DNA from: Chryseomicrobium palamuruense
Lineage (GTDB): Bacteria; Bacillota; Bacilli; Bacillales_A; Planococcaceae
Length of the DNA: 64,000 bases
NCBI RefSeq assembly: GCF_042649045.1
Contig: NZ_JBHSEF010000021.1
Location: forward strand, 1-64,000
Direction of reading: 5' to 3'
The notes below the pieces were generated by a model. The model was not told the origin of the DNA. It made no database searches and worked only from the letters and a program-made list of their open reading frames with translations. The stretch's first letter is position 1. The number at the start of each line of letters is the position of its first letter. Below are positions 43,154-51,301 of the stretch, piece by piece. The position numbers and the translations under genes are program-made.

Positions 43154-44017
43154 TTACAATTTTGAAATGGTCCATCCGTCGTGTTGCTCTACTTTTCCAT
43201 CCTTCATCAACTTCCCTAAAGCACGTTTGAACGCAGCTTTACTTAAAGAAAACATTTCTTTGATTTCTTCCGGGGTAGATTTGTCACCAAACGGCATTTT
43301 TCCACCTACTGATTGAAGGTAGCGCCAGATAGTTTCAGCATCATCTGAAAGTCGTTCTTGTTTACGCGGCAACATGGATCCATTCAGCGTTCCATCTTCT
43401 TTTACTTCAATAATACGTACTTTTACTTCTTCACCTAAACGGGGTTCTTTCTCACGTTCAGATTGGTGGACAAAGATTCGGTACATGCCTTTGACCGATA
43501 ATAAGAAGGTTCCTATAGGAAGTAAACGATAGGCACGTGCATCAAGATCTGAGTTGTACACTGTAGTGGGTGCTTCCACGTACAATTCTTCGATTTTTTC
43601 TTCTGTAGCCAAGCGGCCATATAACCCGCCTTCGCGGTCCGTGCGTAACGTCATGAATATACAATCACCTACTTGAGGCCATAACTCACGAAGTTTTGGG
43701 AGGTCTTCTGCTTTGACGACAGCCGATTGCGTACTTCCAATATCTACAGTCGCGCCGTCTCGATCTGTCACTTTAACAACTTTCGCCCAGCCATATGTTC
43801 CTTTTCGAATGGTCGGTAGATAACCTGTTGCTGCTACATTTCCTTTTCGGTCACGGTAAATGAGTACCTGTACTTGTTGACCTTCTTCCCAATCATCTTT
43901 TGCTTCTGATTCATTAATGACGACGACGTCTCGTGTCTCTGTTACAGCGATCCATTTCGAGCCATCTTTTTCTGTGAGCTCAACGGATAGTACTTCTGCA
44001 AATTCAATCTCAGCCAT
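43154..44017 (-). CDS. cvfB: CvfB (YitL-type) S1-domain RNA-binding protein
   Basis: 287 aa: three S1-like modules followed by a winged-helix end (MPFGDKSTPEEIKEMFSLSK, AFKRALGKLMKDGKVEQHDG). This is the CvfB architecture described in staphylococci, where it affects virulence gene expression. In this organism a general RNA-binding role is likely. Confidence 0.88.
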   Translation of the reverse strand: MAEIEFAEVLSVELTEKDGSKWIAVTETRDVVVINESEAKDDWEEGQQVQVLIYRDRKGNVAATGYLPTIRKGTYGWAKVVKVTDRDGATVDIGSTQSAVVKAEDLPKLRELWPQVGDCIFMTLRTDREGGLYGRLATEEKIEELYVEAPTTVYNSDLDARAYRLLPIGTFLLSVKGMYRIFVHQSEREKEPRLGEEVKVRIIEVKEDGTLNGSMLPRKQERLSDDAETIWRYLQSVGGKMPFGDKSTPEEIKEMFSLSKAAFKRALGKLMKDGKVEQHDGWTISKL

Positions 44018-44029
44018 AATGACCCTCCT

Positions 44030-44455
44030 CTACTCTTCTATTTTTGTATCGTTACGGAAATCTTCGAGGCGTTGTTGAATGTCGCTGTTTTCTTCAAAAA
44101 ACAACACAAGATCCGCGATGCGATCAATGGATTCCCAACTCAAGTGATGTTCGATTCCTTCTACATCTTGATAGATCAATTCCTCGGAGACGCCAGCCAA
44201 ACGTAAAAAATTTTCTAGTAAATCATGTCGTTTGACAAGCTTTTTTCCTAACTTATTGCCTTTCGGTGTTAACGTTAAACCCCGATATTTTTCATAATGT
44301 AAGTATCCGTCTTTATCTAGCTTTTGAACCATCTTCGTCACTGATGAAGGAAGGACCATCAGCGCTTCTGCAATATCAGAAACACGTGCATAGCCTTTTT
44401 GTTCGATCAGCTGATAAATTTGTTCAATGTGGTCTTCCATACTTGGTGTCGGCAC
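44030..44455 (-). CDS. mntR: MntR, manganese-responsive DtxR-family repressor
   Basis: 141 aa. The manganese ligands D8, E11, H77, E99, E102 and H103 all sit where B. subtilis MntR has them, so this is MntR rather than IdeR/DtxR. N-terminal winged helix (SDIAEALMVLPSSVTKMVQKL). It represses Mn uptake genes when Mn is high. It precedes cvfB by 12 bp. No Mn transporter is in this window apart from ZupT at 62 kb. Confidence 0.95.
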   Translation of the reverse strand: MPTPSMEDHIEQIYQLIEQKGYARVSDIAEALMVLPSSVTKMVQKLDKDGYLHYEKYRGLTLTPKGNKLGKKLVKRHDLLENFLRLAGVSEELIYQDVEGIEHHLSWESIDRIADLVLFFEENSDIQQRLEDFRNDTKIEE

Positions 44456-44541
44456 GTCTCTTCTTCCTCTCCATCTCAGTTCCTTAAGTTTACTATACTA
44501 ATGGAGACGCGACAAACTCGCTATATTTTTTTACTAGATAG

Positions 44542-44567
44542 GTTTATGAATAAAAAACCAGGGGTAT
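44542..44567 (+). promoter_or_regulatory. sigma-B-like promoter before the Lmo0937-type gene
   Basis: GTTTAT (44542-44547), 14 bp, GGGTAT (44562-44567): five of six and six of six against the sigma-B consensus, about 53 bp before the start codon. Confidence 0.7.
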
Positions 44568-44619
44568 CTTACTACTAGCCAAGCAAATACTATTTTATTA
44601 AAATAAGGAGGTGTTTAGT

Positions 44620-44775
44620 ATGGGCCGAATTTTATGGCTAGTGATTGTCGTACTTATTGTTATTTGGTTACTTGGATTCTTACTTGATTTTGGTGGCGGA
44701 TTAATCCACACCCTATTAATTATCGCTGGTATCATTTTCGTTGTTCAGTTATTGATGGGCAAACGATCGGTATAG
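44620..44775 (+). CDS. Lmo0937-type small membrane protein
   Basis: 51 aa almost entirely hydrophobic: MGRILWLVIVVLIVIWLLGF, a DFGGG turn with IH, then a second helix ending GKRSV. This two-helix layout matches the Lmo0937/DUF5670 small membrane family as I recall it. AAGGAGGTG lies 6 nt before the ATG, and a sigma-B-like promoter and a strong terminator flank it. Confidence 0.85.
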   Translation: MGRILWLVIVVLIVIWLLGFLLDFGGGLIHTLLIIAGIIFVVQLLMGKRSV

Positions 44776-44816
44776 AAAAAGGCCACAGCTTTTCTGAGCT
44801 GTGGCCCTTTTTTTAT
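44776..44816. terminator. bidirectional terminator
   Basis: Stem AAAAGGCCACAGCT/AGCTGTGGCCCTTTTTTT between the small gene and the convergent double GNAT. Confidence 0.9.
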
Positions 44817-45919
44817 TGTCTTACACGTGCATAAATACATGTATTTGTCAGTGCGCTTGAATCTGCCTTGCGTGCGTTCATTCGTAAAACGCCTTCTAAT
44901 TGATAGCCGCAACGTTCTGCGACACGTCGGCTACCTTGATTGTCTTCATCACAGCGAATTTCTAATCGGTTTACTCCCAGTTCTTTGAACGCAAGATCTG
45001 TGAGCATCTGGACAGTCTCTGTGATGTACCCTTTTCCTTCATATGTCGAGCGTAACCAGTAGCCAATTTCAAAGCGTCCGAGGTTCCAATCGATCCGGTG
45101 AAAGCCTGTTGATCCTACAAAATCTCCAGTTTCTTTTTCAAAAAGATGCATCCGGAAATCTTCTTGCGTGAGATAGGCAGCCATCGCTTTGCGAAGACTC
45201 GCTTCTGTCTCTTCGATCTTCGGATGATGTTGCGCCCAAATCATCCACGGCTTCAATGTATCTAAGCTTTCTGTAATAGCTTCCCACACGAGTGGCACAT
45301 CCTCGAGTCGTGGCGCACGAACAAGCAGTCGCTCTGTTTCTAGCTCCTCCGGAACAAGAGGACGGGTGGGTTTGTCTTCCACACTCATGATACCGTCCCA
45401 TGCTACAGGGGTAGACGTCCCTTTCAAAAAGTCTTCCCGCGTCATTCCGTAAGTAACTGCATCATAATAACGGTCTTCTTTAGGAGAAAACCATGCCTGG
45501 CGCAGTTGCGCTTCTTTAACAAACCCTGCCCGTTCAAAAGTTTTACGCATCGCCACGTTATCGAGTCGTGTATGCCCTTCTAATCGTATCTTTGATTCTG
45601 GTAACGAAAAGACGTATTCTGTCACGAGTTTCAATGCTTTCGAACCATACCCTTTTCCACGAGCCGCTTCCGCAATTCGAAGGTCAAAGAGAGGGATTTC
45701 ATCTTGTAAGTCGTGAATTTTCACAATGCCCACTTTTTCTTCATGTTCATTTTCGACCCAGAACGTCTTGACCTCATCAGACTCATAGCCGCCTTCGTCA
45801 ATCGTCTTTTCAATCAATTCCCGTTCGGGTGTTGCATTGCCATGGAATGGCCAAGAGTTCGTTGTTAAAAAATGAATGAGCTGTTCTTGTTCTTCCATTG
45901 TCCATTCTGTAAGCCTCAT
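44813..45919 (-). CDS. Two-domain GNAT acetyltransferase
   Basis: 368 aa with two GNAT folds. The first spans about 1-165 (EAARGKGYGSKALKLVTEYVF, AMRKTFERAGFVKE); the second, RimJ/RimL-like, about 195-368 (RLLVRAPRLEDVPLVWEAI, LRSTYEGKGYITETVQ, SRRVAERCGYQLEG). Such tandem fusions occur in Bacillales; substrates unknown. AGGAGG precedes the ATG. Confidence 0.85.
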   Translation of the reverse strand: MRLTEWTMEEQEQLIHFLTTNSWPFHGNATPERELIEKTIDEGGYESDEVKTFWVENEHEEKVGIVKIHDLQDEIPLFDLRIAEAARGKGYGSKALKLVTEYVFSLPESKIRLEGHTRLDNVAMRKTFERAGFVKEAQLRQAWFSPKEDRYYDAVTYGMTREDFLKGTSTPVAWDGIMSVEDKPTRPLVPEELETERLLVRAPRLEDVPLVWEAITESLDTLKPWMIWAQHHPKIEETEASLRKAMAAYLTQEDFRMHLFEKETGDFVGSTGFHRIDWNLGRFEIGYWLRSTYEGKGYITETVQMLTDLAFKELGVNRLEIRCDEDNQGSRRVAERCGYQLEGVLRMNARKADSSALTNTCIYARVRQ

Positions 45920-45990
45920 GTGGACCTCCTATGTAACAATCATTTAAAGCAAAGAATATACGTTTCCTCTTTAATTTGCAATCTATTTCA

Positions 45991-46027
45991 CTAAAAAAGC
46001 CTGCCCATTTTGGACAGACTTCCTCTT
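45991..46027 (-). terminator. terminator after the penicillin acylase gene
   Basis: Minus strand GTCTGTCC/GGGCAGGC stem with a 4-nt AT loop then TTTTTT. Confidence 0.8.
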
Positions 46028-48388
46028 TTAGTTTACAGGTGCCAAAATCAGTTCAAACGACTCTTCATAGTTTCCTGTAATGGACGTGTTGTGATAATTT
46101 CCTTCTGCCCAGTCCTGTACTTGACTATGGAACCACTTCGATTTCAGATGGCCACTTTGTCCTGGACCCACTATATGATATGCGGATGTTAAGTCACTTA
46201 AGTCTGCAACAAAGCGCCAAGAAGCCCCGTGTGTAACTTCTCCTGCATCATTGAAAGCAGCTGCTTGAGGCGTCACTGCAGACCCGCCGATTGGAACAGG
46301 CGTTGGATTGAGCAGTTTGGCAAGAATCGGAGAGGCTGCAGACAATGGGTGCTTGAACGTCAGCTGATGTTCTTCGCCCCACTTCCAGTCTTGCCAGTCC
46401 GCTCCGTGTTTCTCAGACATTTCGCCCATCATTTCTTTAAATGCAGCTTCTAACCATGCTTCATACCCACCGAATTCTTCTACCCATACACTTGTCTCTC
46501 CATCTGCATAGTTTTGCTGTAGCTGGTCTGTGATATTGGCTTTCCCAGGCATCATGGCATAGATATCTTCCGGAATGTCATCTTTGAACAGCACATCAGG
46601 CAATTTTCGAATCCATTTGTTAAAGACGAGAGGTTGCGCCATTTCTTTATTGTCGATTTGATCCCACGCTCGTAAACTTTGCCATAACTCCGCATAGTCA
46701 GTAGCTAGGTGGGAACCTTCGAGTGCATCCAACATTTGTGGTAAGAATCTCCGTGCTTGTAAGTTGTGCTGATCCATTTGAAGCGCCATCATATCTCCCA
46801 CTGTAAGGTCATCCTGTGCTTCAAGCACTTCTGCAATTCGTTCGTAACGGTACGACTGTCCCCAAAAATCAGTGATGTGATACGGGTACTCTTCTTCAAT
46901 CACTTGATTGTTCGCCGTGGCGACAAATCCTTCATCCGGATTAACTGTACGTGGAAGTTCATCATATGGAACATAGCCATCCCAGCCATAATCTGATGAG
47001 TCTCCTGGTACAGGAAGTTGCCCGTCACCTTGCTTACGTAATGGGAATCGACCATTTGCTTTGTAGGCAATGGTCCCGTCTTTTGCAGCAAATACAAAGT
47101 TCTGTGCAGGCGCGTGGAACTGCTCCAGTGCTGATTCAAACTCTTCCCAGTTCGACGACTTGTTCATCTCCAAGATGGCTTGCAGTTCTTGCGTCGGTTC
47201 AAGGGCGGTCCACTGCATCGAGAAGACTGCCTCTGGATTCGATTCGTCATACAAGACATCGGAAATGACCGGTCCATGACGTGTTACTACGACTTCATAA
47301 GACACGGAATCTTGATCTTTTACACCAATTTCGTAGTGTCTGACTTCCGCCTCTTCCCATTCTCCGTCATATGAAAATTCATAAGGATTCTCCGGGTTGG
47401 GCTTTTCAATATAAAGGTCTTGTACGTCCGGACCTACATTTGTCACACCCCAAGCCACTTCTTCATTATGGCCAAGAATGATTCCTGGAACCCCTGCAAA
47501 GATAACACCGCTGACATTTTGTTCAGGAGACATAAGGTGCATCTGATACCAAATAGAGGGAGTGCTAAGACCCAAGTGTGGGTCGTCCGCAAGAAGTGGT
47601 TCCCCTGAGGCGGTTTTACTGCCTGCTACTACCCAGTTGTTGCTTCCGTTGAATGGATGAGGCAAGATATCTGTCGGGAAATTTGCCCCTACTTGCACTG
47701 GCGTTTGTTTATTCGCTTCTAGAATTGCTTGTGACACATCTGGATAGGTAATAAATAGTTCTTGCGCTTTTGATTCTGCTAAGTTTTGAAGTGCCCAGTG
47801 ACGAATCGCAAGTGTCGACCAGTTTCCACCTAAGTCATAGGCCATGTATTTACCGATGGTTAACGAATCTACAGGTGTCCATTCTTCTGGTTCATAGCCG
47901 AGCAATGTAAATTCGTAACTCAATTGGCTGTCTTCTTTAGCGAAACGAATAAAATCGTTGACTCCTTCTGCATACCAGGCAAGAACTTGTTTTGCTTCTT
48001 CGCTGTATCCCTCGTAAGATTTTTTAGCAGCGTCACGAAGACTAAACGTTAAAAAAAATTGATCCGTAGACAAGGCCGCTTCTCCGACGACTTCTGCCAA
48101 ACGTCCACTTGCTTGGCGACGGGCTAGGTCCATTTGAAACAATCGATCCTGTGCCTGAACAAAACCTTGCGCACGGTAAAGGTCCGCATCCGATTTCGCA
48201 TCAATATGTGGCACCCCTTCTTCATCCCGTGTAACCAGGACTTCTTCCTCCAGACTAGGCATTGCGAGTTCCCCTTCAATAACTGGTTTTGTACTGCCGA
48301 TGAACCAGTTAACTATCAGTACGGCAATGAGTGCAAGAGTAACGATGATGCCTAACACCCAAAGCGTGATTTTCCTTCCCTGCTTCAT
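46028..48388 (-). CDS. Penicillin acylase family N-terminal-serine hydrolase
   Basis: 786 aa. A membrane helix (about 8-30) anchors the protein; EVLVTRDEEGVPHIDAKSDADLYRAQGFVQAQDRL is the alpha-subunit start. The autocatalytic nucleophile is S249 in NGSNNWVVAGSK, so self-cleavage should give alpha and beta chains. Homologues cleave penicillins or N-acyl homoserine lactones; the substrate here cannot be read. The ATG with AAGGGGG 8 nt upstream was chosen over longer frames. Confidence 0.9.
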   Translation of the reverse strand: MKQGRKITLWVLGIIVTLALIAVLIVNWFIGSTKPVIEGELAMPSLEEEVLVTRDEEGVPHIDAKSDADLYRAQGFVQAQDRLFQMDLARRQASGRLAEVVGEAALSTDQFFLTFSLRDAAKKSYEGYSEEAKQVLAWYAEGVNDFIRFAKEDSQLSYEFTLLGYEPEEWTPVDSLTIGKYMAYDLGGNWSTLAIRHWALQNLAESKAQELFITYPDVSQAILEANKQTPVQVGANFPTDILPHPFNGSNNWVVAGSKTASGEPLLADDPHLGLSTPSIWYQMHLMSPEQNVSGVIFAGVPGIILGHNEEVAWGVTNVGPDVQDLYIEKPNPENPYEFSYDGEWEEAEVRHYEIGVKDQDSVSYEVVVTRHGPVISDVLYDESNPEAVFSMQWTALEPTQELQAILEMNKSSNWEEFESALEQFHAPAQNFVFAAKDGTIAYKANGRFPLRKQGDGQLPVPGDSSDYGWDGYVPYDELPRTVNPDEGFVATANNQVIEEEYPYHITDFWGQSYRYERIAEVLEAQDDLTVGDMMALQMDQHNLQARRFLPQMLDALEGSHLATDYAELWQSLRAWDQIDNKEMAQPLVFNKWIRKLPDVLFKDDIPEDIYAMMPGKANITDQLQQNYADGETSVWVEEFGGYEAWLEAAFKEMMGEMSEKHGADWQDWKWGEEHQLTFKHPLSAASPILAKLLNPTPVPIGGSAVTPQAAAFNDAGEVTHGASWRFVADLSDLTSAYHIVGPGQSGHLKSKWFHSQVQDWAEGNYHNTSITGNYEESFELILAPVN

Positions 48389-48470
48389 GTCGAATTCCCC
48401 CTTACCATCTTTCATTCGACAGTAGAAATGAATTTCCTTCTCATAAACAAAAAGAAGCAAGCCAGTCGGC

Positions 48471-49385
48471 TCACTTCTCTTCTCCTACGATTTTTACTTC
48501 TAATTCTAATTCCACACCAAATTTTTCTTTCACCGTACGTTGCACCATACGAATCGTTTCAATATAATCTGTTGCAGTTGCATTATTTTTATTGACGATG
48601 AACCCTGCGTGCTTTGTGGAAACCTCTGCTCCACCAAACCCTTTTCCTTGCAAGTCGCTATCTTGAATCAGCTTTCCTGCAAAATACCCCGGAGGACGTT
48701 TAAACACACTACCAGCTGATGGATATTCAAGCGGTTGCTTCGATGTCCGTTGAAACGTTAAATCCTCAATTTTCTCATCGATAGCTTGTTGTTCTCCTTG
48801 TGTCAGGCCAAACTCGGCAGATAAAACGTAATATCCTTTTTTCGCGATAATGCTCGTTCGGTACCCAAGGTCAAGATCGTTTTTCTTTAAAATTAAGAGT
48901 TCTCCTTCAGGTGTCAACACCGTACACTGTAATATGACGTCTTGAATTTCTCCGCCATAGGCACCTGCGTTCATAACCATAGCGCCGCCAACTGTGCCTG
49001 GAATGCCGCATGCGAACTCAAGCCCTGTCAATCCTTTAGCGGCTGCTTGTTTGGATACGTCGATAATTGCTGCACCACTTTCTGCATAGACGTGTGTATT
49101 CGTGATCGTAATTTCAGTGAGTTTTGTCAATTGAAGAACGATTCCACGAACCCCCCCGTCACGCACGACCATGTTCGAGCCGTTGCCCAGTAGAAGCAGT
49201 GGAATTTTATACTGTGCTGCGTAATTCACAACAGCAATTGTTTGTGCTTGTGATTCAGGTGATACAAATACATCTGCCGGTCCACCCATGCGAGTGATGG
49301 TATGAAGAGATAAGAGTTCATTCATCTTCACTGTATGTGCAGGTAGTAGGGCAGATAAATCATCAAACCATTTTTGTTTAGACAA
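48471..49385 (-). CDS. murB: UDP-N-acetylenolpyruvoylglucosamine reductase
   Basis: 304 aa flavoprotein of type IIa. LLLLGNGSNMVVRDGG binds FAD, GIPGTVGGAMVMNAGAYGGEI is diagnostic and YPSAGSVFKRP contains the catalytic serine. It reduces the enolpyruvyl intermediate to UDP-MurNAc. The start is uncertain between two TTGs; the one with AAAGGA 9 nt upstream was taken, a second lies 3 codons earlier. Confidence 0.94.
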   Translation of the reverse strand: MSKQKWFDDLSALLPAHTVKMNELLSLHTITRMGGPADVFVSPESQAQTIAVVNYAAQYKIPLLLLGNGSNMVVRDGGVRGIVLQLTKLTEITITNTHVYAESGAAIIDVSKQAAAKGLTGLEFACGIPGTVGGAMVMNAGAYGGEIQDVILQCTVLTPEGELLILKKNDLDLGYRTSIIAKKGYYVLSAEFGLTQGEQQAIDEKIEDLTFQRTSKQPLEYPSAGSVFKRPPGYFAGKLIQDSDLQGKGFGGAEVSTKHAGFIVNKNNATATDYIETIRMVQRTVKEKFGVELELEVKIVGEEK

Positions 49386-49466
49386 TAAAGCCAATCCTTT
49401 CTATAAAAAAACAATACGTTACGTTCTAGTATGGTATGGAACGAAGAACGTGGCAAGAACCAATTC

Positions 49467-49772
49467 TTATGTCCACTGTTGTGACCATTGTTCTATGCCT
49501 TCGATCACTTGACGCAATGCGCCACCTTTTTCAGTCAACGTATATTCAACGCGTACAGGTACTTCAGAATAAATTTCACGTGTAACGAGGCCTTGGCTTT
49601 CAAGTTCTTTTAATCGTTCGGATAACAACCGTCCACTGATTGGCATGGAAGATTCAATTTCATTGAAACGTTTAGGGCCATTTAATAGCTGATATAAAAT
49701 TAATGCTGTCCAGCGTTTTCCTAACAAATCCATTGCATTCGATAGTCGAGGACAAAGTGCAGTCTCTTTCAT
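49467..49772 (-). CDS. HxlR-family redox-type transcriptional regulator
   Basis: 101 aa winged helix of the HxlR group. ALCPRLSNAMDLLGKRWTAL closely resembles YodB/CatR/HypR N-termini, including the conserved C7 which in those proteins senses quinones or oxidants. AGAGGAGT precedes the ATG used; the frame is open 17 codons upstream. Divergent from yceI, its likely target. The dioxygenase at 41-42 kb is of a class controlled by such regulators elsewhere, but is not adjacent. Confidence 0.85.
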   Translation of the reverse strand: MKETALCPRLSNAMDLLGKRWTALILYQLLNGPKRFNEIESSMPISGRLLSERLKELESQGLVTREIYSEVPVRVEYTLTEKGGALRQVIEGIEQWSQQWT

Positions 49773-49794
49773 GATTTCCACTCCTCTAGATAGT

Positions 49795-49823
49795 AGTATA
49801 AAAAAAAATAACGATTTTGGCAA
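49795..49823 (-). promoter_or_regulatory. promoter of the HxlR-type regulator
   Basis: Minus strand TTGCCA (49818-49823), 17 bp, TATACT (49795-49800). Confidence 0.7.
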
Positions 49824-49841
49824 AAAACATTATTTAATTAC

Positions 49842-49870
49842 TTGACGTGCCTTTATAATTATTATATATT
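49842..49870 (+). promoter_or_regulatory. upstream yceI promoter with PerR-like box
   Basis: TTGACG (49842-49847), 17 bp, TATATT (49865-49870). The spacer and -10 are covered by TTATAATTATTATAT (49853-49867), one base from the PerR consensus TTATAATNATTATAA. Confidence 0.55.
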
Positions 49871-49872
49871 AA

Positions 49873-49887
49873 GTTACGTAAAGTAAC
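49873..49887. promoter_or_regulatory. HxlR-type operator candidate
   Basis: GTTAC-gtaaa-GTAAC, a 5-5-5 inverted repeat immediately downstream of the first yceI -10 box and between the two divergent genes. Confidence 0.5.
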
Positions 49888-49915
49888 CAGTTATTTATTT
49901 TTTTGCCCATATATC

Positions 49916-49944
49916 TTGATTTCGAAATAAATGATTGGTATACT
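49916..49944 (+). promoter_or_regulatory. second yceI promoter
   Basis: TTGATT (49916-49921), 17 bp, TATACT (49939-49944) with extended TG. Gives a leader of about 30 nt. Confidence 0.7.
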
Positions 49945-49980
49945 TTTTGACAATTACGAATTTAAAGGAGAGAAAAACAA

Positions 49981-50505
49981 ATGACAAAGTACACAGTCGA
50001 CACAGCACACTCTAGCATCGGATTCTCACTTAAACACATGATGGTATCAAAAGTTCGCGGAAACTTTAATGAGTTCTCAGCAAACATTGAAGGAAACGAA
50101 CAAGATCTAACAGGTGCTACAATTGAATTCACAATTGATGTAGCTTCTATCAATACAAACAACACAGACCGTGACAACCACTTACGTTCTGGTGATTTCT
50201 TTGATGTTGAGCAGTACCCTTCTATCACGTTCAAAGCAACAAACATCGAATCAAAAGGAAGCGACGAGTACAAAGTGACTGGCGACCTAACGATTAAAGA
50301 TGTAACGAAAGAAGTTACATTTGATGCTGAATACGAAGGAAAAGGCACAAACCCATGGGGCCAAGAAGTTGTTGCTTTCTCTGCGGACACAAAAATCAAC
50401 CGTAAAGATTTCGGATTAACTTGGAACCAAACGCTTGAAACAGGTGGCGTTCTTGTAGGCGAAGATATCAAAATTGATATTGAGCTTGAATTAAACCCTG
50501 CATAA
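49981..50505 (+). CDS. YceI family lipid-binding-like protein
   Basis: 174 aa lipocalin-like fold. TVDTAHSSIGFSLKHMMVSKVRG at the N-terminus, DRDNHLRSGDFFDVEQYPSITFKA in the middle and DFGLTWNQTLETGGVLVGED near the end are family hallmarks. The protein lacks a signal peptide, unlike E. coli YceI, so it is probably cytosolic. Homologues bind polyisoprenoids. AAAGGAG lies 9 nt before the ATG. Confidence 0.92.
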   Translation: MTKYTVDTAHSSIGFSLKHMMVSKVRGNFNEFSANIEGNEQDLTGATIEFTIDVASINTNNTDRDNHLRSGDFFDVEQYPSITFKATNIESKGSDEYKVTGDLTIKDVTKEVTFDAEYEGKGTNPWGQEVVAFSADTKINRKDFGLTWNQTLETGGVLVGEDIKIDIELELNPA

Positions 50506-50545
50506 GCTAGATGTATACATCTGATCAACAATAGAATTGAAAACA

Positions 50546-50585
50546 GGGCGAGAATAGGGCATACTCTATTCTCGTCCTTTTTTTC
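50546..50585 (+). terminator. terminator after yceI
   Basis: Stem GACGAGAATAG/CTATTCTCGTC-type with a GGCATACT-like loop, then nine Ts. Confidence 0.85.
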
Positions 50586-50630
50586 CTTCACGAACAAGGA
50601 AATGACTATCTAATTTGACTGTTTTAATTA

Positions 50631-50872
50631 TTTGGTATCAATCTAATACTCCTTTGGTATCATTCGACCCTGTGTTTGGTTCGATTAAGACACAAATCCC
50701 TCCCATACTTTGATCAATTCTCAGAATGAGGTGGTTTTGGTATCAATGAAAGCATCCTTTGGTATCATTCGACCCTGTGTTTGGTTCGATTAAGACACAA
50801 ATCCCTCCCATACTTTGATCAATTCTCAGAATGAGGTGGTTTTGGTATCAATGAAAGCATCCTTTGGTATCA
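50631..50872. repeat. 105-bp tandem duplication built on TTTGGTATCA words
   Basis: 50651-50755 and 50756-50860 are identical 105-bp copies. The word TTTGGTATCA occurs six times at 50631, 50653, 50736, 50758, 50841 and 50863, so with alternating spacing 22, 83, 22, 83 and 22 bp. The first and last words lie outside the perfect copies, which suggests an older paired-word unit. No ORF and no transposase. Not a CRISPR array because the stretches between words are the same. Confidence 0.9.
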
Positions 50873-50979
50873 ATGAACCCCTTATTTGGGTCACTCCCCT
50901 TATTTCACTCGTTTTTTTAATGAAACTTTCTCCCTCGTTTACCGTATAGATATAGAAACAGACAAAGGTGGCATGCCGA

Positions 50980-51231
50980 ATGTGGTGGATTGTAGCAATT
51001 GTGGCAATTAGTGTGGGTGCTGGTCTTATTGACAGCTGGATGAAAAATAGACGAAAGTTAGAAGAGCTAAAAATTGGTCATTTGAAAGAGGAACTAGAGC
51101 TTGAACGCCTTCGCAACGAAAACTTTGTTTTAGAGACGGAAAAGATGCGCCTCGAACTAGAAGCCAAACGTCTGGAGCCTCCCTATATAAAAGACCCGAT
51201 TCTTGCAGACATTGAAAAAGAGAAGGCCTGA
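50980..51231 (+). CDS. Small membrane-anchored coiled-coil protein
   Basis: 83 aa. One hydrophobic N-terminal helix (MWWIVAIVAISVGAGLIDSW) followed by a heptad-patterned Leu/Glu/Lys helix (about 26-66) and a short tail. It resembles small Bacillales proteins of unknown role. The ATG with AAAGGTGG 8 nt upstream was used; a GTG four codons earlier is possible. Confidence 0.7.
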   Translation: MWWIVAIVAISVGAGLIDSWMKNRRKLEELKIGHLKEELELERLRNENFVLETEKMRLELEAKRLEPPYIKDPILADIEKEKA

Positions 51232-51246
51232 TTAGAACTGCCCCAT

Positions 51247-51274
51247 AAAAGTTAGACGAGTGTCTAACTTTTTT
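51247..51274. terminator. bidirectional terminator
   Basis: Perfect stem AAAAGTTAGAC/GTCTAACTTTT with a 4-nt loop and flanking A/T runs between convergent genes. Confidence 0.85.
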
Positions 51275-51301
51275 GGTTCAGTTCACTGAGCCTTCTCTTT
51301 T

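Noticed and set aside
49962..50597. 211-codon minus-strand frame opposite yceI
   Set aside because: It is antisense to a clear YceI gene, has no ribosome binding site and low-complexity composition; a shadow of codon bias.
50631..50872. CRISPR array
   Set aside because: Direct repeats have identical stretches between them and only two full copies; there are no unique spacers and no cas genes.
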